A stretch of DNA of 64,000 nucleotides from Ceratopteris richardii. Taxonomy: Eukaryota; Streptophyta; Polypodiopsida; Polypodiales; Pteridaceae. Location of the stretch: NCBI GenBank assembly GCA_020310875.1, contig MU260055.1, positions 803,001 through 867,000 of the forward strand, read 5' to 3'. The translations under genes and the position numbers were made by a program. Positions 35,425 through 46,369 of this stretch are shown piece after piece (the stretch's first letter is position 1; every line of letters starts with the position of its first letter). A model generated the notes under the pieces. It was not told the origin of the DNA. It saw only the letters and a list, made by a program, of their open reading frames with translations, and did no database searches.

Positions 35425-38400
35425 TCAGCCCCCACAAGGTAACAAGCCTAAAGCTTTGCGAAAAGCTTCAAACTTTTCCCGTGGAAGAGCTTTGGTGAAT
35501 ATGTCTGCCACATTATCTTGTGTAGGCACATATACCAAATCAATATCTCTTGCATGAAGGCGCTCTCTCACATAGTGATAATGCACCTCAATATGTTTGG
35601 TCCGTGCATGAAACATTGGGTTTCGTGCAATAGCCAAAGCACTCTGACTATCTGTGAGAATATGCGTAGAAGCATCAATCTCCATGCAAAGATCCATCAA
35701 TAGGCGTCTCAGCCATATACACTCCACTGTAGCTGTGAAAACTGCCCTGTACTCAGCTTCACAACTCGATGTCGCCACTGTAGTTTGCTTCTTACTCAAC
35801 CAAGATATGCATGAGTCTCCAAGGAAAAAGCAATTACCACTAGTGGACATGTGAGTATCATAACAACTAGTCCAATCACTATCTGTAAAAGCATGCAAGC
35901 ATGGTTGAACATCTCTGCCATAAAAGAGACCTAAGCTCAAAGTGCCTCGAAGATATCTGAACACACGTTTCACAGCTTGTCAATGCTTAGTGCCAGGGAT
36001 ATGGATGAATCGACTCAACTGAGAAACTGCATACTGTATATCCGGCCTTGTGTTGCATGCATATATAAGACATCCCACAGCTTGCTGATAAAGAGAAGTG
36101 TCAAATGCATCACTCGAATCCTCAACCGAGAACCTGAATCCTATCTCAACTGGTGTAGAAACTAGCTTACAATCCTCAAAGTCAAAACACTGAAGTAGTT
36201 TTTCAACATACTTTTCTTGATGCATAACAATTCCCCCCTCAACGGATACAAACTAGATGCCAAGATAGTAGCTTAAAAGACCAAGATAAGTGACATCAAA
36301 AGTATGCTGCAAATCAGCCATAAGAATGTCAAGATTTGCATCACATGACCTAGTCAAGAGTATTTCATCGACATAAAGAACAAGCACTATAAGATGAGCC
36401 CCATTTTTGCGTACATAGAGTGTGCTTTCAATCAGACTACATGTGAAGCCAAGAGCAATCAAGTGCTTATGTATTTTGTCATACCATGCACGTGGAGCTT
36501 GCTTGAGACCATACAAGGCTTTATGCAAGTGACAAACCATATGCTCTTTCCCTTTCATAGCAAATCCAGGAGGTTGCTTCACATAGATCTCTTCTTGCAA
36601 ATCACCATTCAAGAAGGCTGTTTTTATGTCCAACTGATGCACTTTCCAACCTCGATGGGCAGCCAATGCAACCACAGTACGAATGGTAGTCATGCGTGAA
36701 GTAGGTGCAAACGTTTCCTCATAGTCAATGCCATATTGGTGTGCATATCCTTTGGCAACCAATCTAGCTTTGTAGCGATCAATGCTACCATCAGATTTTC
36801 TCTTAATCTTGTAAACCCACTTTGTATCAATGGCATTCTTTCCTTTTGGCAATTCACATAACTCCCAAGTACCATTCCTATGTATGGAATCCATTTCTGA
36901 TTGCATAGCACTCATCCATTGTGGATCATCACATGCATCTTCAAAAGAAAGTGGCTCTTCATTACATGCTGTAGCAATAAGAGAATAATCCACAAAATTA
37001 CTTGATGCATGGTGAGAGCTTGATCTTGTTCTACCAAGTAAAGGTGCACTCAATTTGCTGTCCTGCAAAGTTTGTTTCAACCACTTTGGCATAGATTGTG
37101 CACTCTTGATAGACATGCGTTCATTATGTAAAACATCTTCAATATGTACATCATGCGTGGGCTGAATTTCATGCTCATTTTCAGCCATATTTTGACGCAA
37201 ATGTTCAGCCATATGTGACTGGAAATTTCTAACAGTTTGGACATTTTTTGGCTGAAATTTTTCAGCCATGTTTGGCTAGAAATTCTCTTCATTTTCAGCC
37301 CTATTTGGCTGGCATTTTTCAGCCCTTTGAGCCTCAGTTGGCTGGTCTACATGGCCATAGTCAAGCGCACCATTTTGGAACAAAGGCATCAATGTATCGA
37401 ACACATCTTGCGAGCTAACTGTTGGCAGTTTTTTGCATTCAAATAGAGGGAAAACTGAATTTTTAGCAAATACCACATCTCGACTCACAATAATTGTGTT
37501 CGTCAATGGATGGTACAACCGATATCCCTTACTCTCAGTACTATAACCAACAAATATACATTTCTTTGCCTTGTCATCAAGTTTGTGACGTTGTTGTGAT
37601 GGCACAAGAGCATATGCCAAACAACCAAACACATGCATATGACTAACCATAGGCTTATGACCATTCCAAGCCTCATAAGGAGTGATGACTCTCAATGCTT
37701 TTGTAGGGCAGCGATTCAACACATAGTTTGCACACATGACCGCTTCCATCCAAAACTTATGAGGAAGATGCTTTCCTTTAACCATACATCCTTCCATTTC
37801 AAGTAGAGTTCTATTTTTACGCTCGGCAACACCATTTTGTTGAGGTGTATATGGCACCGTACATTGGTGTGAAATACCTCTTTCATGAAGAAAAGCATTA
37901 AACTCATGTGATATGTATTCACCACCACGATCCGTGCGTAGAGTCAAAAGCTTTTGTGAAGAAAAATTTTCAGCCATAGCTAAAAATGCTTTGAAGCAAG
38001 AAAATACATCATTCTTTGCTTTCATAAGATACACCCATGTATGGCGAGTAGCATCATCAATGAAAGTAACAAAATATACATGCTTCCCAAAAGATGGAGT
38101 CTTGATGGGACCACATACATCACTATGAACAAGCTGCAATTTTCTTGTAGTGTGTGTATGACTATCTTTTGGAAAAAAAGCACTATGCATTTTTCCAAGA
38201 ATGCAACCTTCACATGCATGCTTTTCAATGGGCTCAAGTGTAGGCAAGCCAATAACCATGTCCTTCTTTTGCAAGTAGAGCAAACTATTGAAGTTCAAGT
38301 GACCAAAACGAGCATGCCAAAGCTCCATTTCAGCCATGGAAGAAGTATGAGCAACTAAGGCATTTGAGGTAGCCCTCTTGTATGTATCCATGCAATACAA

Positions 38401-39016
38401 ACCATTACATAATGTATCGGACATCACGATAACATCGCCATTGCTGAAATCATGAACCATACACTTATCATCAACAAAGTGTACATGAGTCCAGCTTTGG
38501 CAATCAACAAAACTGAAATCAAGTTCTTCTTGATACCGGGCACATACAATGCATTTTTCAAGAGAATCACACCTCCATCTGCAACCGTAAGCTCAATTTC
38601 TCCTACTCCAATGATAGGATAAGAGACATTGTTTGCACACACCACATGTCCTCCTTTAGGTGCATCTTTCAAAGAGGCAAAAAATCTTTTGCATGATGTT
38701 ATGTGCTTTGAAGCATCACTATCAAAGAACCAATCCGCATCAGCCTCACTCACAACCATACATTTAGAATGTAAAGAAGCATCATAATGACATGTAACAA
38801 CACATGCCCAAAAATCTTGAGCCATGTTAGTTTCATCATTCTTTGCATACTTGCCGGTCTTCGATCTACATCTACCACTATGTTCCAAAGTTGTTTTGCA
38901 ACAAGAACATGCTTCATCATGTAAGACCACATCGGATAGTTGGTCTCATCAATCTTATCCTCAGCTTGAAGCATGCCAAACAAGTCATTGCTGCCCACCA
39001 TTTCACTAAGGAACAA
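35425..39016 (-). pseudogene. gag-pol coding region of E
   Basis: Minus-strand motifs in order: gag start region (DETNYPMWSYMMKHVLVAKQ), protease-type DWFFDSDASKHIT, GAG-pre-integrase (ELWHARFGHLNFNSLLYLQ), integrase (LVHSDVCGPIKTPSFGKHVY, PYTPQQNGVAERKNRTLLEM), RT (VHQLDIKTAFLNGDLQEEIY, ALYGLKQAPRAWYDKIHKHL, VLYVDEILLT) and RNase H (TDSDWTSCYDTHMSTSGNCF, SCEAEYRAVFTATVECIWLR, RTKHIEVHYHYVRERLHARD). It is among the better preserved pol regions here. A few breaks. Confidence 0.92.
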
Positions 39017-39266
39017 GAATATGAGAAAATCTTCACTTCGACGAAAATTGAAATGAGTGCCAAAATTTCAGCTCACAAACCGTCACTTTGATGGCGATTC
39101 TGACTGCACGAATGGCTTTGAAATGGGGGTAGAACCTCACCGCACCTGGTGGACATGTTTTCGGGCTGCTGAAATTCACAGTTCTATGCTCCGAAGTCGA
39201 TTTGCATTGTTAAAGTGCACGCACGCCTCGACGCAAAAAACCAAAACTTAAGAAGAAGCTGAACCT

Positions 39267-39278
39267 ACTCTGATACCA
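39267..39278 (-). other. Primer binding site of E
   Basis: The minus strand reads TGGTATCAGAGT, one base from the 5' LTR. Confidence 0.9.
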
Positions 39279-39279
39279 T

Positions 39280-39570
39280 TGTTGGGTGTGTGTAGAAGTG
39301 CGAGAGACACACAAGAAGCACACACAAGGAGCACAAACGCAGCAAGACACACGGAGAAGGCGATGGCTGGAATAGCTCTCTCTATTGACGATGAATTGAA
39401 CTGAAGTAAGAGCTTAATAATATCCCTAAGTACAAAGTACCACCACATAGAGAGTATCAAGTATGTGGTAACATGGGGAAAAAACCTCTAGCCAGCACTA
39501 GAGTAAAAAGTGCCCATGTATAGGGAAAAGGTTCACATCAAAGCTACTTGAGGAACACATAAGTATAACA
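39280..39570 (-). repeat. 5' LTR of E
   Basis: 291 bp; plus strand TGTTGGGTGTGTG to GTATAACA, followed by the TAATC duplication. Confidence 0.95.
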
Positions 39571-39575
39571 TAATC
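39571..39575. repeat. Target-site duplication of E, right copy
   Basis: TAATC, identical to 35083-35087. Confidence 0.9.
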
Positions 39576-40193
39576 ATCTCCAAGTTTAGTTAACTTGTAG
39601 AGGCTGGTTTGCTCTCTACAGTGATTGAAACTTTATGACTGAGAATTAATTGGTGTAATAGTTTCTAGTTTCTATATACAAATTTATGTACCTTTTGGTT
39701 CAATAGATTGTGAGACATTGAGAATTTATGGTCTTAAAATCTATCTGTGCACATCCCTAAAGAGTCTAGGATACATTTGTTAAATGTTAAATTTATAACT
39801 TAAGCATGTCTTGCTTATAAATTGTATTCTTGTGCATTTATAGCATCTTATCCCTATAAGACATTATCATCTAAGAGGAATTTTCCCAATTATAATCAGG
39901 TTGGGAGCAATGAGCATTACACTTTGCATGATTCATCCATAAATAGCAAATATTTTGAACTATTCAATGTGCAAGTCTATTTGTTTTGCATCAATCTTTT
40001 ATTTTTGATCTTCCAAAGAACAAAGGGTGTTTTATTGCATCTATTTAAAGCTCATAAAGCATATTAAACTCTCCAAAAATAAAAAGACTGGCCCTGTGCT
40101 AGTTGGCTAGAGCAAAATTCAAGACTTCGCAACACTGATTTCTACTAATCAAGTTTCTCCAAGTTCTCACACCAGTATTAGAGCTACATCAAG

Positions 40194-40690
40194 ATGGGTG
40201 ATCGATTTCCCTCAATTATTGAGAAGCTTGATAGAAAAAACTATGCTGCTTTGCAAATTAGAATGGAAGACTACTTGCAAGGTAGAAATCTCAATGGAAA
40301 TATAACACATGATTAAGTTATGCATACTCCAAGATCCAAAGGAGGACCTGCACAAAAGGAGTGAGAGAAGTTCACACTTTAGTGTGCAACGGATGCTCAA
40401 GCCATGTCATACATCTTAAACTCTAGTTCATATTTCTTGTTGCCATATATTAGACGATGCGAAACATCTCACGAGACTTGGCATGTACTTGAGACCTTGT
40501 TTTCTACTAGTACCAAAGCTACCATCTATGGAATGAGTTCAATGAAATGAAGAAGACACCAAAGAAAACTATTACAAAGTTTATCACCAAGTTCAAGGAG
40601 GTTTCACATCAATTAGCTTCAATTAGAGAGTTGATTGAAGAAGACACCATTATGAGGCAAATTTAGAATGGAATAAAAAATGACAAGCAA
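40194..40690 (+). pseudogene. Copia gag start of R
   Basis: MGDRFPSIIEKLDRKNYAAL, then RMEDYLQGRNLNGNIT, then HLETLFSTST-like remnants. It aligns with the C gag (MGDGFPSFIDKLDRNDNQAW; MKTYLQGRSLYGYI). Preceded by CCAGTATTAGAGC, a degraded primer site. Many breaks. Confidence 0.8.
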
Positions 40691-43620
40691 AAAGTATGAT
40701 TGGTTTTGTTTAAGCTAATTAGATCTTAAAGAAGAAACCCAAGTCAAATTAATCTTTGGAAATCAAGATATTTTCTAAAAAGATATATCAAAGTAGTCTT
40801 TAGGAATTAAGCTACTTCCTAAAAGTTAAGCCAGTAAAGAAAATAGCCTAGTTAACTATTTCCTTAGTTAAAAAAGGAATATCTTTTGGACAATTTATAA
40901 AGCCTTAATTTTTGTTCTTGTTCAATAGTCAAGATTTCTTTTAGAAAGATGAATCCAGTAAAACTAAGGATTCCAAGATGAATCATTGGCTTAGCATTAC
41001 TTGAATCCTTGGTAGGAATCTAAAGTTCTTGAAAGAAATATATCTCCCTAGATGTGAGACTAGAATCTTTCAAGTCAGTTTGATAGCTAGTAGTTCCCAG
41101 CAATTTCTAAATCATCAGTATTGGTACTTAAGTCCAAATATTTATATAACCTAAAGGTGTATCAAAGATTCTCAGCTTTGGAATCTGAGGGGTATCAGTG
41201 TATGCCTGGACTTAAGAGGGGAAAAGATCTCTAAAAGCCCATGGGTAAGCAAAGAAGCTTTTATTAGTTCAGGAGATCTTAAGGATAAAGATTGAGTCTT
41301 TATTCTAGTCGCAAGATCAACCAGACTTGATCAAGCTTGGCCATGATTATCCAAGAATATGCGAATAGAACTACTCTATAGATTGCTCATGTATTGGCAA
41401 TAAATTTCCTTTTGGGAATTATTCACTCAGTTTCCATTTATCCAATGGAAAATTGTGAAAAGAGTAAGTTGTTCCAAATCTGAACAGAGAGAAGAAATTC
41501 CAAGAATGTAGTCTACAACCGTGAAGATGGGACTTAAGTCTGTGGAAGATAAAACATAAATGTTTACCTATCGTTAAAGGGATTTTTGATACAAATTCAT
41601 AGAGCATGAGCGGATGCTTAGACTTAAGTAGTAGAGAGATTCCTGTAAAAGTCTCGATCGAGATAGGTACCTAAAGCATCAGTAAAGAAGGAATCTAAAA
41701 ACAAGAAGTTAAAAGCTCTTGTCACTACAAATTGGTCCAGAATAAACCAATTGAACTTGAATTTGTGAAATTTCAAGTACTTGGAATTTGGATTGGTTTT
41801 CATTTGAAAACCCTAGCAAAGATGGATGCTCCATCAAAAGGTTTTTTTAATTCCTCAAGGAAAGCCCTAAGATTGTGACAGGATCATGTGAAGGGATCAA
41901 AAACCTAGAAAATCTAGTTAGAGATAATGCCTAAAACTTTAAAATTCTTATAAAGAATTGAAGCAAGAAGGTACTCTATCAAGAGATGTTTTGAATTTAG
42001 GATAAGAATCACCCACACATTAATGTGAATATAAAATAGGGTGGTATGGGACACCAGATTTTATACTCAGATTAATGTAGGAAAGATGGTATGGGACATT
42101 GGATCGTGGATGATAATTATCTTTTAGTCCTAGTTTAGATTTTGAAGTTAAAGTTTGATCCTCAAGGAAATTAAAACTTCAAAGAAGGAGTTTAATTCAA
42201 GAAGGATGAAAGTAGTATCTCAAGATACTTTAAGATAACTTCAAGATCAAGGAAATTGAAGATATGAAGTAAGTAACTTCTAATCTTAGAACATTTCAAG
42301 CTTAAGTGTTATCGATCAAAAATATTTGATAAATTTCTGAAAAAGTTGGACTTTGACTTTGAGTTGATCTTTTCAACCAAGGATTTGATTGACTAAGTCA
42401 AGCACCAAGTTCCTAGTGTAACTTGGTAAATTCACTCTTTTGACTCAAAGAAATGCACAAGAATTGCATTCCCAGTAAGGAGTCAGAAAGATTGAATATG
42501 ACCTAAACTTAGTCTTAAGTGAAGCATTATTTGAATACAAAACTCATCAACAGAATCTAAGTGGGTCGGCACACTGATGTTGGTTACCACACTAGTATCT
42601 TGTGGTTGGATGATATTTTTGGATTTGTTGTGAATCTTTTTGAGAATCCATTTTATTTCTCTTAAAGATAGATAAATGCTTCAATATCTTATAGAAGAGA
42701 TCTTTGAAAAGTTAAAGTCTTGAGTCATCTAGATTTTGAATCATAAAAAGTTTATGTGTCTTCAAGTATGAATTGGTTGAACAGAGTTTTAGTTCTTTCT
42801 TTCTGCTTTCAGAATCTTTTGGATTTGACTCAGATATGGTATCTGATTCTTGTTACAAAAGTCAAGGATTAGCCGGTTAGAACCAGGTAACTAAATTAAA
42901 CATCCTAGATAGATGTTCTGTATAAGAAACTTTTTAATCTTCAAAAGATAATAAGTCTAAGTGGATTTATTTATTTGATTTTGCTTCAAGTTAATAGCAT
43001 AAATGATTTCCTAGAGTCTAGTATACTCTAGAATAGAGAAGTTAGGAATTGCTCAATAGATTGATAAATTCCCAAGAACTTTTAGCGAAAAACTAGTCTT
43101 TGAGAAAAGTGTCTCAAGTTGAACCATTTTCATTTTGAATTTAAATTGGTCAAGTTATAGTATGGTTGATTAAAAAATGGTAAACTTTCTCCTACAGTTT
43201 ACATAGGATTTTTTAAATGATTAGGACAAAGTAGTTCTCCAGTCGGATGAGAAAATCAAGTAACTGTTGGAAAGGAGTTAACCATTGTACAAACATCCAA
43301 GTTAGATGTTTCGGACAACCAGAATTCAAGTTATCCAAAACAAATTCATGTGACTCAAGATTTCTCAAAGTCTTATACAGGATAAAAATCTCGCCTTTGT
43401 TACTAAGTCCATGTACCAGTCATGCCCAGAAATGGACTATTGAGTTAAATCCACCTAGTTCACATGTTTGTGCCTAGATCGCACATCCAGAAACTGTGAA
43501 TTGGCTAGGGATATTTTTAGATCCATCCTTATTATTCATTCACTACTTTGTACTTTGACTAGTTTATCAAAGCACAAAACGAGACAATGTTTTGAATCAT
43601 TTGGGTAGGGATGCCACCAG
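40690..43620 (+). other. Non-coding internal region of L copy 2
   Basis: About 2.9 kb without a recognisable protein, parallel to 6930-9885 on the other strand. Short frames are not shared between the two copies, which argues against hidden coding function. Confidence 0.6.
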
Positions 43621-43630
43621 AGAGATGAGA

Positions 43631-43682
43631 CATGTTCTTCCAGTTCTAAAACATGACCATGTTCTTCCAGTTTTAGAACATG
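43631..43682 (+). repeat. Tandem pair of 25-bp imperfect palindromes in L copy 2
   Basis: 43631-43655 and 43658-43682, each CATGTTCT...AGAACATG-like, matching 6877-6928 in reverse. Confidence 0.8.
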
Positions 43683-43902
43683 AGACTCAGGGGTTGCCTA
43701 CAGTATGTATATAGCTCTATTTTTGAGGATGAAAATATTTTCCAAGGGGGGAAGAATGTAATAAAGTAAGTCTATGATCCAAGGGTCTAGTCGGTCCAAA
43801 TAGATCTGAAATCGGACATATTTTGGTCATCCGTATATGACCAAAGATCTCGAGTTTGGACTTACTAGGAGGTCTTGTGCTCTTGTGAACAAGTGATCCA
43901 CT

Positions 43903-43957
43903 TAGCTTAGTGGTTAAGTCTCAAGGATGTGAAGGAGGAGGTCTTGGGTTCAATCCC
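43903..43957 (+). promoter_or_regulatory. tRNA-like A and B boxes in the L copy 2 LTR
   Basis: A box TAGCTTAGTGG at 43903-43913 and B box GGTTCAATCCC at 43947-43957, with 33 bp between them. The preceding GATCCACT resembles a tRNA 5' end. Present in both L copies, so it predates their separation. Confidence 0.65.
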
Positions 43958-44170
43958 ATGGGGAACATCGGGAGATTATTTTGCCCAAAGAGCTCTACAT
44001 CCTTCTAGAAGCATCCACTTGAGTTAACTCAAGTTAATTGGGACACTTGGCGCATGTGCGGTTACATGGCCGACACATGGATGGTTAGTATCCACCTGCC
44101 CAAGAAGGCAGTCCCCTGGAGAGAGCTATATAAAGAGGCATTTGGTTGGGAGGAGAGTCATCTCTCTAGC

Positions 44171-44174
44171 ACGT
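44171..44174. repeat. Target-site duplication of H, left copy
   Basis: ACGT, repeated at 52998-53001. The empty-site sequence in L copy 1 has ATGT at this place, confirming the insertion point. Confidence 0.85.
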
Positions 44175-45046
44175 TGTCGGAAAGATTTCAACCTTTCCGT
44201 TGATGATCAGAGAAAATGAAAACAACTTTATTGGTGAATTCAAACCTTTTATATCATTGTTGATTAGTTGTTCTGGATTGGAATTAACCACTTTGAAAGT
44301 GTTTACGGGTACAAATGATGATGAAGATTCTATGTTCATATTAGGGTTTACCCTAATTTTACATTTAATGAGTTTTATGTTCATACATTCAAGAATTCTG
44401 GGTATTCAATCCTAGGGTTTCTTGAATTCATGTGTTGTTTATGACATTTGAGTTAATGTTAAGGGTTCAAATGAATTTTAATGGGTTAGCAAGGGTTTCC
44501 AAAGGGTTTCCAGTAGGTTTTCAAGGGTTGAATTGAAATTTAAGGGTTAAAGTAACATGTATTTAATTAAATTATTGTTTAAAATGAATATTTATGTATT
44601 AAAAATTAAAATATGAATTAAGTAATTAATTTACTCATGTGTGTGCATTTAAATATTAAGGTTCTAATATATTAATTTCTTAACCTAAGCTTAATTTAAA
44701 TGCATTATTTAATTAAGAAATTTAGGATCATAGAATTAAAATGAAAATGAAGTGGATAATTAATGAGTGGTGTATGTGAGTGGTATTTAAAGAGTGGTGT
44801 GAGTTAAGTGTGTAACTAAAGTGGTTAAAGTAAACAATTAAAGATGTGGTAGCTATTTGTGCAAGATAAAAGAATGGATTAGATAATTTATGCATTTAAA
44901 GTGCAAAAAGTATGTGGTTAAAAGAATGGAACAAGTGAGTTATGTGAGAAAAGTTAATTTAAAGTATGATGGAAAAATATGGGTTAAAGAATGGATGAGA
45001 AATAAAGTAGAAACCAAAAGAGTGGTAAGCTGAGGATCTGTGTGTG

Positions 45047-45057
45047 TATATATATGA
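45047..45057 (+). promoter_or_regulatory. TATA box of the H 5' LTR
   Basis: TATATATATGA after TGTGTG; conserved at 51348-51357 in the other LTR. It sets the likely start of transcription about 30 bp downstream, before the captured exon. Confidence 0.55.
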
Positions 45058-45076
45058 GTATGTTCTGCTAGTTTGT

Positions 45077-45094
45077 CCTAATGTTTTTTTTCAG
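45077..45094 (+). promoter_or_regulatory. Splice-acceptor-like motif upstream of the captured exon
   Basis: CCTAATGTTTTTTTTCAG combines a plant branch-point CTAAT, a T tract and CAG. The same motif closes the B-type monomers of the array. It lies 147 bp before the P2 ATG. It may have come from a 5'-UTR intron of the host gene; that is inference. Confidence 0.5.
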
Positions 45095-45240
45095 GTAGAT
45101 TTCTTCTTTCTCTTTTTGATTTGTTTTTCTTCATCTCTATGTCTGTGCATCTCATCGTAGAGAGAGAAAGGGTTTTATTTAGCTTGTGCGAGAACTGCAA
45201 ATTCTTTGGAGACTGAAGCTAACCTCAGAGAGCAAGGAAG

Positions 45241-45336
45241 ATGAAGGTCGTCGCTGCCTACCTGCTAGCGCTGCTCCGGGGCAATCTGTCTCCTTGTGCA
45301 GATGACGTCAAGCTCATCCTCGGATCTAAACATTGA
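45241..45336 (+). pseudogene. Captured 5' coding fragment of 60S acidic ribosomal protein P2 (5' LTR copy)
   Basis: The 31-codon frame starts MKVVAAYLLALL and continues SPCADDVKLILGS before ending KH-stop. Plant cytosolic P2 proteins start MKVVAAYLLAVLGGN..., followed by a PSADDIKxILGSVGA-type segment, so the match spans about 29 residues in register. P2 forms a dimer with P1 through this N-terminal region in the ribosomal stalk. The acidic hinge and the C-terminal GFSLFD-type tail are absent; the match ends at the GS codons, where the satellite array begins. The preceding ~140 bp, CT-rich with TCTCATCGTAGAGAGAG, are probably the gene's 5' UTR. Whether the host parent gene lies elsewhere cannot be seen here. 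Confidence 0.85.
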
Positions 45337-46369
45337 AGATTAATGAGCAATTGAAGTGCAGTGAAGTGAAGTGAAGTGACAGATTGAATATCCGAATGTT
45401 TTTTTCAGAAACATTGAAGATTAATGAGCAATTGAAGTGCAGTGAAGTGAAGTGAAGTGACAGATTGAATATCCTAATGTTTTTTTTTAGAAACATTGAA
45501 GATTAATGAGCAATTGAAGTGCAGTGAAGTGAAGTGAAGTGACAGATTGAATATCCGAATGTTTTTTTCAGAAACATTGAAGATTAATGAGCAATTGAAG
45601 TGCAGTGAAGTGAAGTGAAGTGACAGATTGAATATCCTAATGTTTTTTTTCAGAAAGATTGAAGATTAATGAGCAATTGAAGTGCAGTGAAGTGAAGTGA
45701 AGTGACAGATTGAATATCCGAATGTTTTTTTCAGAAACATTGAAGATTAATGAGCAATTGAAGTGCAGTGAAGTGAAGTGAAGTGACAGATTGAATATCC
45801 TAATGTTTTTTTTCAGAAACATTGAAGATTAATGAGCAATTGAAGTGCAGTGAAGTGAAGTGAAGTGACAGATTGAATATCCTAATGTTTTTTTCAGAAA
45901 CATTGAAGATTAATGAGCAATTGAAGTGCAGTGAAGTGAAGTGAAGTGACAGATTGAATATCCTAATGTTTTTTTTCAGAAACATTGAAGATTAATGAGC
46001 AATTGAAGTGCAGTGAAGGAAGTGAAGTGACAGATTGAATATCCGAATGTTTTTTTCAGAAACATTGAAGATTAATGAGCAATTGAAGTGCAGTGAAGTG
46101 AAGTGAAGTGACAGATTGAATATCCTAATGTTTTTTTTTAGAAACATTGAAGATTAATGAGCAATTGAAGTGCAGTGAAGTGAAGTGAAGTGACAGATTG
46201 AATATCCGAATGTTTTTTTCAGAAACATTGAAGATTAATGAGCAATTGAAGTGCAGTGAAGTGAAGTGAAGTGACAGATTGAATATCCTAATGTTTTTTT
46301 CAGAAACATTGAAGATTAAAGAGCAATTGAAGTAAAGTGAAGTGAAGTGAAGTGACAGATTGAAGATCC
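45328..46369. repeat. Tandem array in the H 5' LTR: ~82-bp monomers, 163-bp dimer
   Basis: About 13 monomers. Each starts AAACATTGAAGATTAATGAG, has three to four GTGAA units and GACAGATTGAATATCC, and ends in a T tract plus CAG or TAG. Two types alternate: CCGAATG with seven Ts and CCTAATG with eight Ts, giving a 163-bp higher-order unit. The first and last monomers are the most diverged, as expected for unequal exchange. Confidence 0.95.

Larger units (their letters stand above)
35088..39570 (-). mobile_element. Element E: Ty1/Copia retrotransposon with both LTRs
   Basis: 4,483 bp with 291-bp LTRs, 5-bp target duplication TAATC, tRNA-iMet-type primer site, and gag/protease, integrase, RT and RNase H on the minus strand. 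A run CAGGGGGGTT (minus strand) serves as polypurine tract just before the 3' LTR. All landmarks are present, but the coding region has a few breaks and gag is short for the family, so it looks non-functional. By eye the LTRs differ at 11 of 291 positions (~3.8%): about 1.5 Myr at 1.3e-8 per site per year, more at slower rates. Confidence 0.95.
34689..40690 (+). mobile_element. Element R: Ty1/Copia 5' part, LTR split by element E
   Basis: LTR-like sequence (34689-35087 and 39571-40171) is followed by a degraded primer site and a gag start homologous to C. E sits inside the LTR, flanked by TAATC on both sides. R stops at about 40690, where L copy 2 begins. Several breaks. The LTR start is tentative (TGTTAAGGAATTC). 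Confidence 0.65.
43757..44174 (+). repeat. 3' LTR of L copy 2, main part
   Basis: TGTAATAAAGTAAGTC directly after the purine tract, up to the H target site; the last 27 bp lie at 53002-53028. A CTATATAAAGAGGC TATA box is near 44128. Confidence 0.75.

Noticed and set aside
43895-43965. Functional tRNA gene
   Set aside because: A and B boxes are present, but I could not find acceptor-stem pairing or a plausible anticodon stem; the copy at 6629-6683 shows the same lack.
45637-45985. Minus-strand 61-codon frames repeating every 163 bp (also 52094-52442)
   Set aside because: They are the tandem array read in reverse; lengths mirror the dimer period and there is no upstream context.
45328-46369. 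CRISPR-like or centromeric satellite
   Set aside because: No unique spacers, eukaryotic context, only ~13 monomers, and an equal array exists in the partner LTR.
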